Notes under the pieces: model-generated | What the model saw: the letters and a program-made list of their open reading frames with translations, nothing else | Database searches by the model: none | What the model was told of the DNA's origin: nothing | From: Grifola frondosa | Lineage: Eukaryota > Basidiomycota > Agaricomycetes > Polyporales > Grifolaceae | NCBI GenBank assembly: GCA_001683735.1 | Contig: LUGG01000002.1 | Location: 2,542,001-2,606,000, forward strand | Reading direction: 5' to 3' | Length of the DNA: 64,000 nt | Part shown: one piece after another, positions 47,309-58,103 of the stretch | How the letters are laid out: each line of letters begins with the position of its first letter | Numbering within the stretch: the stretch's first letter is position 1 | Position numbers and translations under genes: made by a program

Positions 47309-47372
47309 CGTCAACTTTGGTCATTTTCCAAACGGCACCTGCAGGCCGTTCGAAAACTGACCAGAAATGACG
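47309..47372. repeat. 64-bp imperfect palindrome P1
   Basis: Arms of 28 bp (CGTCAACTTTGGTCATTTTC... and ...GACCAGAAATGACG) pair at 22 of 28 positions around an 8-base centre that contains CTGCAG. The right half ends GACCAGAAATGACG, almost identical to P2. Confidence 0.8.
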
Positions 47373-47586
47373 AAAACGGTGCAGATGAACCGAGTAACGT
47401 CCGTATGTTCAGCCAGAGAGGTGATGGAATTCATCGTGCAATAAGCGTTGATGGCTACTTGAGCAACCTACGGCTCGGCGAGCATAAGGTTATGTACGTA
47501 GGCGACCTCCTAACAAGATGAAATGGTGTTAGCGCGACGGAAGCGAGTATCGCGCGAGTTGCATATCCGAATCTGCAACTCATTGA

Positions 47587-47650
47587 GGTCATTTCTGGTC
47601 CTTATTCAAACGGTGTGCGCCCGCCGGATGAAAATGAACCAGAAATGACG
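47587..47650. repeat. 64-bp imperfect palindrome P2
   Basis: Same length as P1 and related to it. Its arms begin GGTCATTTCTGGT and end ACCAGAAATGACG, pairing at 21 of 28 positions. CAAACGG on the left and CCGGATGAAAATG on the right flank a GC-rich centre. Confidence 0.8.
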
Positions 47651-47944
47651 ACATAAAGCGGCAACGGTTAGAAATACAACCACGTACGACGCTAGAAGTG
47701 CCACTGTCATGCGCTGCGCTGCACTGTCGTTTCTAAATGAAACGGAGTGCGTATAGCGTATAGGCCGCAGAATAGGCGTACGGCAAGGCGACGTCCAGCG
47801 GGAGGCTCACATATTGGAGAAAGGGTGTGGATAAGTCTAAAGACCCTTGGAGGTGCTAAATTATGGGACATATCGCACAGAATTGCACAGGATGGCACAG
47901 ACAATGGGCGAAAGTCGGGGGAGATGATGAATTAGTTTGCGGAG

Positions 47945-47956
47945 AACCCTAACCCT
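47945..47956 (+). promoter_or_regulatory. Telomere-like box AACCCTAACCCT
   Basis: Two units of the TTAGGG-type repeat (complement), about 290 bp before the PARP-finger gene. Too short for a telomere relic; telo-boxes in promoters bind Myb-type factors in several eukaryotes. Confidence 0.45.
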
Positions 47957-48237
47957 ACAAGAGGGGCGAATGTGAAACGGGGGGAACAAGAAATGCTTGT
48001 TTTCTGCAACCACGGCGCAAGAGACAAAGCAACGGAGAGACAAAGAGATGGCAGAGGAGGCAGGAGTCAAGGAGCAAGTCGGGTCCGTGCGCAATGTGGC
48101 CAGGCGTGTGGCCTAAGCAGCGCTCTCCAAGCGGACTTTGAAGCATCTTCGCCTCTATATAACGCGCCAACATCAATCCACCGTGCCAACCCACTTTACT
48201 TTTTCTTCCCACTTCCCTTTTCTTCTCTCATCTCAAC

Positions 48238-50222
48238 ATGTCTGACAACGAAGGCGCAAAAAAGTCCGGCTACCGCTTGGAATACGCCTCAAGCAATCGC
48301 TCAAAATGCAAAGGTTCGTGTTTCCATCTCCATGTTCGATTTTCCCTCCATCGTTGTTGATCGCGTTTTTCGCGTCTCTCTCGCACCCCCAGGTCCAAAG
48401 CCGTATGTATCTTCATCCTCTGCCTTCCCCTGGATTTCTTCTTATTTTGCTCCAGATGCCATGGCTCTACCATCTCCAAGGGCGAGCTCCGTGTGGGCAC
48501 GCTGACTGATATCAAGGGAAACACGACCTTGTGAGTCATTCTACCTATCTCCCCCATCGCAAACATTTCGGACGCAATGTGGCCACTTGAAATTATAACC
48601 AAACTTGTTGATGCAATTCGGACACTATATCGTACTGGATGTTGCGTTATATCTTGATTGCCACTCCTGTTCTGAGCCACTGCGCATACATGTTGGTTTG
48701 TTCTTGTTCTGATCGCTTTCCTCCACTTCCTGCCGCCATGGGGATGTATTGTATGTTTCTACATACATCTAGTATTCCATCCTTTTTTCTTCGCTGTTCA
48801 TACCCTCATGTCGTCCCTCGTTCGTTGGTGTGCATCCTTACCAAACCTCTTTTATTCAGCTTCTGGCGTCATTGGGGCTGCGTCACCCCGAAAATCATTT
48901 CCAACATGAAGAATTCGTTCGAGGAAGCCGACGAACTTGATGGGTTCGACGAGCTGAACGAAGGCGACCAGGAGAAGGTGCAGAAGGCGTGGGAAGAGGG
49001 GCATGTTGCCGACGAGGACATCCCCGAGACCGCACGCAAGTCCGCTGGCGAAGAAGGAGAGGAAGACGAGGACGAGGAGGAGAAACCCAAGAAAAAGAAG
49101 GCGGGCGGGCGCAAGAAGAAAGATGCGGAAGAGTCGGACGGCACCCCGAAGAAGGGCGTATTCAAATTCGAATACGCTTCGTCTGGGAGGTCGAAGTGCA
49201 AAGGTGCGCACCCTATGTCGGGCCGTGTGCAATGGAACTCACCCTCATTCTTCTCTATTCGTGTTCTTCGTATGGCCAGTCTGCTCTGGTATGTTCAGGG
49301 TCCGTGTTCCAACTTTCATCCCTGTTGACCATATTCTCTCCATGTAGAAACGATTGGCAAGAATTTCTTCAGACTGGGCCATGAAATTGACTACCGCGGG
49401 AACAAATCCTTGTACGTCACCCTTTTCTTCCCAACTTTACCATCTATTTATTTTTGTATTCTGCAGCGCATGGCAGCATTGGGGGTGCGCTGATGCTAAG
49501 ATGATCGCATCCTTGAAAGCCTCGTACGAGGAAGCGTCCGAAGTAGATGGCTTCGACACACTCAAGGACGGCGAGAAAGACAAGATCGCGCGCGCGTGGG
49601 AGGAGGGCGAAGTGCCGGAGGAAGACCGCGGCATCGGTGAGGCGGTGGACACGGGCAAGAAGAAGGCCCCTGCACGCCGGAAGAAGGATGAGGGCGAGGA
49701 CGGTGAAAAGCCCAAGCGTGCGCGGGCGAAGAAAGCTGCCAAGGTACGTCGCATCTCTCCAGTCTTGTGTGTCGACAAGTAGTAAGCTAAGTGTGCGCAC
49801 GCAGAAGGACGAAGACGAGGAAGTCGAGGAGGAGGAGGAAGAGGAGAAGCCAAAGAAGAAGCGTGCGCCTCCAAAGAAGAAGGCAGAGCCCAAGCCCAAG
49901 GCCGCCCCTAGGAAGCGCGCGGCCAAGAAGAAAAAGAGCGACGAAGAGTCCGGCGAGGACTTCGAAGATGAGCTTGCTGCTGTAGCGGAGGACGATGATG
50001 ATGAGGAGCCGCAGGAGGAGGAAGGCACGAAGAAGCGCAAGGTACGTTCTGCTCCTTTGGATTACACCCTGGTTCTGACTCTTCATCTGGCCCATCCAGC
50101 GTGCCCCGGCGAGCAAGGCATCCGCGTCGAAGCCTTCCTCCAAGCGTGCAAAACCCGCTTCCACTCGCGGAAAGAAGAAAGTTCAGGAGGAGATCCTGGA
50201 GGAGTCTGACGAGGAGGACTAG
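48238..50222 (+). CDS. PARP-type zinc-finger protein with acidic/basic tail
   Basis: Nuclear DNA-binding protein with two PARP-like fingers and no catalytic PARP domain. Finger 1: GYRLEYASSNRSKCKGPKPC through several introns, TISKGELRVGTLTDIKGNTT, FWRHWGC (a CCHC set). Finger 2: FKFEYASSGRSKCK, TIGKNFFRLGHEIDYRGNKS, FAWQHWGC. Each is followed by a helix (ISNMKNSFEEADELDGFDEL; IASLKASYEEASEVDGFDTL). Then long Lys/Glu tracts and a tail ending EEILEESDEED, TAG at 50220-50222. The second finger's middle cysteine exon (expected like GPKPC) is not found by simple splicing between 49205 and 49347. Such fingers sense DNA nicks. Confidence 0.85.
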
Positions 50223-50611
50223 GCTCTTAATTCGGATTCTGTAAGGAGGGTCTATCTCTGGAACTTATCGTTGTCGTCTTGTTACCTCAGCTGTTGTGTC
50301 ATCCTTGCGTTCTATATTGTGTACATATATAACCTACTTCTGTGATTTAACAAGTCTTCTGTGTTTCTCCGTTTGTGTTCAAGCTTGTTTGATTTGAGCT
50401 ACATTTCCGAACGGTTAACAATTTCACTTCTGCGCTGCTATATTGATCGCACGCTGAAAGTTCAGGTCATTGCATCGCATCAAACAGACAGATCATTTCC
50501 TTGCGAAATAGCAGTGAAACGAACTTTGATACTAGCACATGTAATCTAAAGCTACAATGTTGGTGCTACAGTAACATCACGCGAGTGTCACATCCAAACA
50601 CAACGTACATA
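50223..50611. other. Convergent 3' regions; no gene seen
   Basis: Shared 3' flank of the PARP-finger and CBM19-like genes. Confidence 0.4.
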
Positions 50612-51558
50612 CTAGTATTGCCCTCCAATGTTCGCGGCAGTCGGGGAAGAGGCGGGACGACCAGTCAGCGTGATCGTCGCGGGGGCCGCGACACTCGACG
50701 TCGTGCTTCGCGCTGCGGCCCCGTCTACCACACCCTGGTCGGTCACGGAGGCGCTATGGGTCGCGTTCTTATTTGTAGAAGCCGTAGACGACGAGGGAAG
50801 GATGGTGGTGGCGTCCGAGAACGAGCCGTTCGCGGTGATGCTCGCGATGATGCTGGAGGCCTCCGCGGGGCTAACCGTGAACGTCTCGGTCGGGAGCGTA
50901 GACGTGGGAGCGAAGGTGACAGTAACGGTGACCACGACACCGTCGGTGCTGTTGGAAGAGGTGGACGGTGCAGATGACGAGGCCGTGGTGGCGGTTGCAC
51001 TTGTGGAAGGGAGGAAAGACGAGTGTGACGTGGAGTTGTGGCACTTGTGTTCTGTCGGGAAGGCGACAGTGTGGTTCGTGCTGGTGTTGGATGCGAGCCC
51101 GCCGGTGGCGCCTGTCGCGTTCATGATAGAAAGGGCGGTGGCTTCGCTCGTGCAGGACAAAGTCTGCGCAGGGTGTTGAGCAAATGGAAATAACAAGGAA
51201 AGAAATGGTTGCATACTATGCCCTGTTCTCGGACGGACGGAAGAGCGAAGCACTGTTGAGAAGAGGGACACTGCTTCGTTTCCCAAGTGCTGTTCACGCA
51301 GCGCGCGATCGAGCGGCCAATGCACGCGAGGTCCCCCGCTACCGTAAAATTATCTCAAAATGACAATAAATCAAAGGCGTTTGGAGAACGTACAACACAT
51401 GGATCGGATGCGTTGAGACTAGCAAATTCAGCGTTAAGTTTCTGCGCATCCTGCCCATTCTGGAGGAAGGTGGAGGAGTTCAGCGAGGCCACTGGCATCG
51501 CGCTGACGTATGCAGACGCAAAGAGAGCAATCATAGTTGTAGCGAGAGCGTACATCAT
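50612..51558 (-). CDS. Secreted Cys-rich (CBM19-like), Ser/Thr-rich protein
   Basis: Three exons. Exon 1 encodes a signal peptide (MMYALATTMIALFASAYVSA) and STFLQNGQDAQKLNAEFASL, ending DPC. Exon 2 carries GDLACIGRSIARCVNSTWET and KQCPSSQQCFALPSVREQG. Exon 3 opens LSCTSEATALSIM and runs into a Ser/Thr-rich, glycosylation-prone tail ending ANIGGQY (stop at 50612). The LQNGxDAQxLNAxFASL plus six-Cys pattern is that of basidiomycete secreted proteins with a CBM19-like chitin-binding fold. Splice joins near 51390 and 51350 are approximate. Likely located at the cell wall. It is divergent from eS26. Confidence 0.7.
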
Positions 51559-51938
51559 GGAGAAGTCTGAGAATTAGGGAGCGTAAGAATTTGAGGGTAT
51601 TGAGCGGTCAGTGAAGCACCAGGCTCCAGGAAACAAAACAGTCACAGGAAAAGAGAACGCAGAGTTTGCTGCCACAGTCGGCCAACATGAAGGCCATCTT
51701 TATATACCGCCAGACAATTGGATGTACACGCGACGCGCGACGTGGCAATATTTTAAGGAAGTGGCCAAAAACATAAGGCCATTGTTCTCACTTTGCAGCC
51801 ACAGCAGACCCAGTCACGTGGGAAAAACTTAGGGCAGGCCCAGCCTTACAATCCGCAAGCGCCGAGAGCAGGAAGAATTCATCGTATCGAGGTCGGGTCA
51901 CTGTCCACCAGCCCTTCCGTCAAGACACCCGATTCAAG
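51559..51938. promoter_or_regulatory. Divergent promoter, CBM19-like gene / RPS26
   Basis: 380 bp. Contains CTTAGGGCAGGCCCAGCC near 51828 and a pyrimidine-rich leader (CCAGCCCTTCCGTCAAG) before the eS26 start. Confidence 0.45.
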
Positions 51939-52595
51939 ATGGTGAGCATCCCATTATGCACCCCCTGACTGCTGTCGAGACGTTGCGGCCGGTGGATCTG
52001 CGGTAGAGAGGATACAATTAGCGGAACGAGATGGATGGCGACACTAGGCTACAGATGACTCCGGCAGGTTACATCTTTTGCGATGCTAAATTTCCCCCGT
52101 GTAGACCAAGAAGAGAAGAAATAACGGCCGCAACAAGAAGGGCCGTGGCCACGTTACGTTCGTCCGTTGCTCGAACTGCTCGCGATGCGTCGGCAAGGAC
52201 AAGGCCATCAAGCGCTTCACTGTCCGCAACATGGTCGAGAGTGCCGCTGTGCGGGATATCAGCGAGGCCAGCATCTACCCTGGTGTGTACCCCTTCGCTG
52301 TGCGGCTGGCGTCGACTCTGAGGTCTCACGTCCTGTGCAGAGTATGTGATGCCCAAACTTTATATCAAAGTTGTGTACTGCGTATCGTGCGCAATTCACT
52401 CCCATGGTACGTCCATTGTGGATTTGGTGCACATTGACAATCTAATTCACATGCGTAGTTGTCCGTGTCCGCTCTCGGGAGGGCCGTCGTAACCGCGCAC
52501 CCCCTCCCCGTGTCCGGTGGAAGGACGGTAAAAAGGTTAATCCTGCTGTCGCCGCGGCTGAGGAGGCTAAGGCAGCAGCTGCGCGAGGAGCATAG
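51939..52595 (+). CDS. RPS26: Ribosomal protein eS26
   Basis: Small-subunit ribosomal protein at the mRNA exit. Exon 1 is just the ATG (51939-51941), followed by a 163-nt intron; exon 2 52105-52282, exon 3 52341-52406, exon 4 52459-52595. Motifs: [80 protein letters not shown] and [20 protein letters not shown]. The C-x2-C and C-x2-C zinc ligands are intact. The C-terminus has an Ala-rich extension ([13 protein letters not shown]) usual in fungi. Confidence 0.96.
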
Positions 52596-52977
52596 GCATC
52601 ACACAGACACGCCATGTTATTCGTTTGCTATCGATCCACGCTGTCATCACCTTTGGTGCCTCTCACGGCAAAGGTCCTTGATCGCACCGCTATGTATCTC
52701 GTAGGCAAGAGCCATGTTTCTATTCTAGCACCCCCCACGCGCGGGTGTCTTTCACGCCCTCGCCCTGATTTCCTGGCTTGTGCGTTTTGAAAACATGTGT
52801 TTGCACAACTGTCTCATTCATGCTCAAATTGCAAACCGCATTCTATATTTCGCGAGGTGGACTCACTGTGACTTAAAGAGACCTCGCAATATTCGATTTA
52901 AGCATTCTCCTCTCGCGGTTCGCACTACATGCACCTTTTCTCCCCTTGCGTGGGTGAATTGAGCAACACCTGGGTTA
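52596..52977. other. eS26 3' region; no gene seen
   Basis: 3' flank of the ribosomal protein gene. No open frame of interest. Confidence 0.4.
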
Positions 52978-54261
52978 TCAACGCGATGGGGAAAAACATT
53001 TGTGCCAGTGCGTCAGATTTTGAAGATGCGCATGCACATGTACTGAAAAGTTCGAGTATATGTAAACAGTCGCGAAGGCATAATCGCAGACGTCTACCGA
53101 AAACAGCCCGAGCTTACTGCAAGAACTCCGAGCGAACTTCACCTTGAGCATGTTTGCGCGATTGTCTTTACTTCCTAGGATAGCTTCCAATATCTCCTGG
53201 TGGGCAATGATCCACGTGAGACGTGGCAAGACATAAAATATGTTCATGTATCTGAGCTGCAGCATCCCTGGAGCGAGACATTGCAGGAGATAGAAAATGT
53301 CGGCAAGAGGCGGGATTTTTCGATGAAAGGATCCTTCGAATAACGATCCGGTTGTCTCGCATGGGATTGGAAAAGCTCGTAGGTTTCTAACATTTGTTGC
53401 TACTCTTCAAACTTCGAGGTATCGAGGAAAGATGTGAATGCCCTTGGCAAATGTAACGCACATTGCATGCCCTATCCCAGACCGTCAAGACACCATCGAT
53501 GGTATACAGATGCTACAACACAAGAGCAAGTCAACATATTGAGTCAACATATTGCATGAGATAGTTACTAATGATACCTGCCTACCTCAGGACCTCGGAC
53601 ATCTGAATCCTCCAACCATACTTCTGAAGTTCCTCCTTTTTATCCAAGAGAAATCGGTTGGCGCGGTTATATGCAGCATCAAGCTCGTCCGGTGTCAAGA
53701 CGTCGAGCAGCGTTGTGTCATATACACTATGGCAAGCGAAAGGAACAGATCGCACGACCTGCAAAAGCTCGGAGCTCTCGCTATCCATTGGGTGTGCTGG
53801 CTCAAGTGTCAGTGGTGGGCCTGTCCATCAACAAATGAAGCGGAAATCGATTGAGGAATTTGTTAGCTCGAGCACGCGTGGACATCTGCTTGCAAGTGTG
53901 CCATCGATAAAAGCCTTAGGTAGGCCTGAGGGTCGAGAAAACCTAGTACCACAAACTGCTTGCATTCACGGCACTGTACTTGAGAACTTGAATAGCACGC
54001 AATTTCATCGAGAACTCTCTTAGCAGCGAGTTCTTGTTCATCATACACCGACGGCTCGATGATAACTCGAGAAAGAGCTTACAAGTTGAAGAAGGACTCC
54101 TTCAGGTAGTAGACCACGTCGCTATAAATTGAGCGAAATGATATCATAAGAGAATGTAGCAGACCTACATTGTGGAAGACTAGTCTGTGACATTCGCGGC
54201 TGAAAACATTGACATTTGCCTGAAGACCAACTACAACGTTAACGGCATTTCGCCGGTGCAT
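52978..54261 (-). CDS. Hypothetical multi-exon protein
   Basis: Blocks on the minus strand that look coding and are linked by introns: MHRRNAVNVVVGLQANVNVF then CHRLVFHN (start 54261), SDVVYYLKESFFNL before GTAAGC, VYDEQELAAKRVLDEIACYS, CRECKQFVVLGFLDP, DTTLLDVLTPDELDAAYNRA then ELQKYGWRIQM, and further 3' GSLFEGSFHRKIPPLADIFY with RLTWIIAHQEILEAILGSKD. The last blocks sit in a different frame and may belong to the same gene. No known domain; the CxxC in QCRECKQF is the only motif. The 3' end is uncertain. Confidence 0.35.
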
Positions 54262-54519
54262 CCTTCCAGTAAAGGTCAGCGTGGGATGGACTGAAAAAAT
54301 TAATCAAAACCTCAAGAGAAAGATCAAGTTCGGATCACGTTCCAGACTTCTAACATATGCTGGCTTTCCTATCTGGTGCACAAGGACGGGATGAAGGATA
54401 AACTCAATTGCTTACTCGAACAACCTAACACGCGTGGTCACAAATCACGTGCGCGTTCGTAGTCGTTCCAACTGACGACAGGTCACAGCGGTGGCGAAGT
54501 TCGTGTCACTCGCGCGATA
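54262..54519. other. Divergent promoter, hypothetical gene / Nudix gene
   Basis: 258 bp between divergent starts. No specific site recognised. Confidence 0.35.
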
Positions 54520-55349
54520 ATGTTGACTCTTCCTCCGGGTATTATCTTCGATGGCACATTAGAAGAGGTCGCAAATGGAGGCGAAAATGTCTGGTTGCCA
54601 TATGATAGGAAGAAGCTATACACGAATGCTTTCATTATACGGAATGGAAAGGTAGGCCTGCTGGTCGAGCATGTGCGGCTCACCAGGTTTCATCCAGTCG
54701 CCTCTGTAGTTACTCCTCGGATACAAGAAGCGAGGATTTGGGAAGGGCCTGTACGTTGTTACCACAATATGGAATCTATTTGACCATGTTCATAATTGAG
54801 ACGCAGGTATAACGGTTTTGGTGGGAAAGTCGATCCAGGAGAAACCCCCGCCCAGGCTGCGCTTCGAGAGCTGAAAGTCAGATTCTAACGACTTCTTGAG
54901 TAGCGAGATTAATGACATGATGTATTGTTAACAGGAAGAATCTGGAATAACTGCACCTCTTGAACACTGCGGTGTCCTCTTTTTTGTGGTTCCGGACATA
55001 GATCATGCGTTTCACATTGACATATTCCGCGCCGAAGAGTATGATGGGACAATTATCGAGTCAGTTTCAGAGATTTTTTTGTTATTATTCAAACTTACTT
55101 CAAGCCGTCAGGACTGAGGAAATGCGGCCTCAGTGGTTTGCTCTACCGAACGCGGATGCTCCCACTCAAGATGAGCAGAAAGACCTTCAGCCTATCCCCT
55201 TCGACCACATGTGGAAAGATGACGTCTACTGGATGCCGCTCCTGCTGGCCAGTCGTCACTTTCTTGGCCGTGCAGACTTCGATACAGAGGGAAATCTGAA
55301 GAAATGGTGGTTTGGTGCAGTGCCCCAGACTCCCGTAGACTCTCGGTGA
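54520..55349 (+). CDS. Nudix hydrolase, MTH1/NUDT1-like
   Basis: Sanitises the nucleotide pool by hydrolysing oxidised purine nucleoside triphosphates. Exon 1 (MLTLPPGIIFDGTLEEV ... NAFIIRNGK) ends at GTAGGC; then LLGYKKRGFGKG, YNGFGGKVDPGETPAQAALR then ELK, and after an intron EESGITAPLEHCGVLFFVVP. The Nudix box G-x5-E-x7-REL-x-EE-x-GI is complete but split by an intron inside RELK/EESG. The YNGFGGK entry and the later PQWFALP and LKKWWFGAVPQT segments fit the MTH1 subfamily. The N-terminal extension of about 35 residues is longer than in human MTH1. Convergent with D-amino-acid oxidase. Confidence 0.87.
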
Positions 55350-55711
55350 AGCTGCTATTGTCTCCGTGCTCCTCTATTGAGTGCACGTGGGAACTTTTGC
55401 ATAACCCTAATGATTGGCTATGCTCATAGCCAGCAATGGATGATTTTAACATAGGCTACGATATGTGTAGATTGTTACACGACAAGCATAGGTTCGATTT
55501 AGAGACAGATACCTATTCAACCCAAATCCAACAGAACGTAGGCACTCTGAAACCTTGCACGCGACCGACTTTAAAAACTAGCTACATTAACTTACACCAC
55601 TTGGGCTGCGACTTCCTGCAGGGCATAACCAACAAAATAGGATCTTCAACGTAGTGATAGTACAAGAGATGCTCCTGCCTAAGATTGACTAGTACACAAG
55701 AGTGACACGAT
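55350..55711. other. Convergent 3' regions; no gene seen
   Basis: Between the stops of the Nudix and D-amino-acid oxidase genes. Confidence 0.4.
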
Positions 55712-57271
55712 TCAAGCCTTCTGATCAGCAAGGGCTCGCTCCAGCAAGTTCATAGCAATGGAAGCAGATCCCCACGATGACTGGTATCCTCCACCGCCAT
55801 GGCTACATATTGTCGCCATCCTCAGCATATGAACCACCAAAATGCACAAAGACTCACCCGTAGTTGAACACCAGGGGGACCTTGTTCTTATCCTTGCCGT
55901 CAATCCATTCGACATCCAACTTAATTCCTCCCTTCCGTGCGGGCCTAAAACCGCAACCTTCCTCAGTTATGAGGGGTCGGAGGTCTTCGACCGTCGGGGC
56001 ACGTTTTGCACGGATCTCAGCTGGGGCGAGCTCAGGGCATAGTGCGAGGCAGCGTTGCAGGATGTCAGTGGTTGTTGATGGGCGAGCAACGGGATACCTG
56101 TGAAAATCAGTATCGTATGAGATGGAATATGGAACATAGAAACACATAACGAGGTCGCACCAGTCGTTGTCCACTTTCGTTCCGCCAAGGATCACCTGAA
56201 AATAACGTAAGAATCGGTAGATGTTCCGTGATAAACCAAGACACATACATCGCCGTTCTTCCGCGGGATGATATACGTCCAGAGCCCTTGCTCCAAATGG
56301 CTCTCTGTCCTGCCAAAGCCGATCCAAGGTGCGCGGACCATGACGACCTGGCCTCGTACCGGATACACGTCCGCATCCTCCACCCCTCCGAGCGTGCGCG
56401 CACCCAGCCCAGGGCACACGACGATCGCGTCGACCGGGGTAGGTGAGGCCTGCCCACGGGAGAATACGTACGCGCCACCCTCGACGATCTGGCTAACGTG
56501 CTGCACAGCCCCACGTACAACGGCCCCCCACGCGCGAGGAATCGGGAGAGCAGGTAGTTCAGGTAGCGAGGGGTATCGATAGTGAGCGTTGTGAAAGATA
56601 TTCCAGCCTTTGCGCCGTCGATGAGGGCGCTTTCGGGAAGTTGTTTGAACTGCAGGTATTGGATAGAATATTGGATAGAATGAGTCATGTAGCTGAGACG
56701 AGTAGTGGAGGTGCTTACATCGGGCATCCAGTCCAGATACTCATTTCTACCATCGAGCAGGTAATCTGACTGGGAAATACGCAGGAAGCAGCCTTCGGCT
56801 TCTCCGCCTGGAGCGGAGAGGTCCCACATCACTTTGAATGTCTCTTGGTCGATTTCTGCGATATCAATCATGTATAAGCAATCGAGTAGGTTAATAAGAA
56901 GGCCAAAATTACCTTGCTGTTTGGCATCGTCGGCAGCATGGCTGACATGATGGGCACCCTGATCGCATTGCATGAGATGATGTGATCTCAATGAATAGCA
57001 AACGAGGCGCAAGGGCTTTGTTATCTTTATCTCATCCACTTACCGCCCATATACTTGTATATTTGATACTCTTTGGATCACTAGGAAGGGTCTCCGCGAC
57101 AATGGTCACATTATATCCACCTTTCTCTTGGATCTTCACCGCGGTGGTGAGTCCCACAACGCCTGCGTGAAACAATGAGCTCAGTTACACACTGAACATT
57201 AGCCAAAGTGTCATCAAATCCTTACCTGCTCCGATCACAACAACATTCTTTGGTGAGTTGGGTGTCGACAT
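55712..57271 (-). CDS. D-amino-acid oxidase
   Basis: FAD enzyme that oxidatively deaminates D-amino acids to keto acids, ammonia and H2O2. The start MSTPNSPKNVVVIGAGVVGL (57271) holds the GxGxxG FAD motif. Then a helix-strand (YNVTIVAETLPSDPKSIKYT), HHVSHAADDAKQQ, AGISFTTLTIDTPRYLNYLL, DAIVVCPGLGARTLGG, VYPVRGQVVMVRAPW, IIPRKNGDVILGGT, and the signature VFNYGHGGGGYQSSWGSA with catalytic-site Arg/Gly. It ends LADQKA with TGA at 55712-55714, lacking the usual peroxisomal -SKL type tripeptide. About eight introns. No lesion seen. Confidence 0.9.
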
Positions 57272-58103
57272 GATGTCTACGATGATAGAAGAGACAAATG
57301 TGGGCTGCAGTGTTGCGGCTAGAGCATTCGTCCTTTTAAATAAATCCCCCGATCCAGTCTAGACACGGGCACAGATACGGAACGTACATACGACACTGAT
57401 ACGACAGGTCACGATGCATTCATATGTTCCGCTGTCAAGTCGTACAGAACCCAAATACACAGCTTGGCATGAGACTGTCGTAGTAGTGCCCCTACTTAGT
57501 TGACGGGTAAGGAGCGAGATAGATCATGATGAATAGACGTACATTGACTCGGAGCGGAGGCAATTCTTTGTCACGATCGCTTGCACCTGCCATATCAAAA
57601 TACATTCGTTCAACCCCAAACGTGTCACATGTCATGCACCAGATTTATATCGCAGTCAAAATAATGAATTCTTTGCAAGTCGTACTTCGATATACACGCT
57701 AGAAAAAAAGTGTAGCTCTCACTACTATCTAGAAGTCCATCATGGCCTTTGCAAAAGAAAAGCATAGAGCTGCTAGCGAAAGCGGAGCCATTCAGTCTCA
57801 TCTACGCCAAATCAAAAATGGCCCCTTCCCAGTGAACAAAGACATGGAGAGGGGTGATAAGGGCTGGCGCAAGAAGAAAAAATGTCTGCATCAGAAAATA
57901 TGAGTAGGCATCGATTTGGGCGCCGATAGAATAGGTCGGATATTGCCGGGCGGGAGGCTATGCGATGATGTAATGGTGGTTTGCTTTTATTCAATCCGAT
58001 GAGGTATACTTAACTCAAATTTGTTGCGCTGATTCCAACACTTACCCATCTTCTTTCTCTCCACGCCCACACCGACTCCCACATTTACATCTTTCCGATC
58101 CGC
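57272..58103. promoter_or_regulatory. Divergent promoter, DAO / SYLF-SH3 gene
   Basis: About 830 bp between divergent starts. No defined site; no gene. Confidence 0.4.

Larger units (their letters stand above)
47121..48237. promoter_or_regulatory. 1.1-kb divergent intergenic region with palindromes and telomere-like motif
   Basis: Separates the RING gene (minus) from the PARP-finger gene (plus). It holds two 64-bp palindromes, an AACCCTAACCCT motif and a pyrimidine-rich leader (TTACTTTTTCTTCCCACTTC) just before the ATG at 48238. No coding frame of note. Confidence 0.6.

Noticed and set aside
47945..47956. Chromosome-fusion scar from telomere repeats
   Set aside because: Only two repeat units and no subtelomeric genes nearby; a promoter box is simpler.
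48852..50164. Several long minus-strand frames rich in Ser, Leu and Phe
   Set aside because: Shadows of the Lys/Glu-rich tail of the PARP-finger protein.
50628..51179. 183-codon plus-strand frame rich in Val, Ala and Gly
   Set aside because: Antisense of the Ser/Thr-rich tail of the CBM19-like gene.
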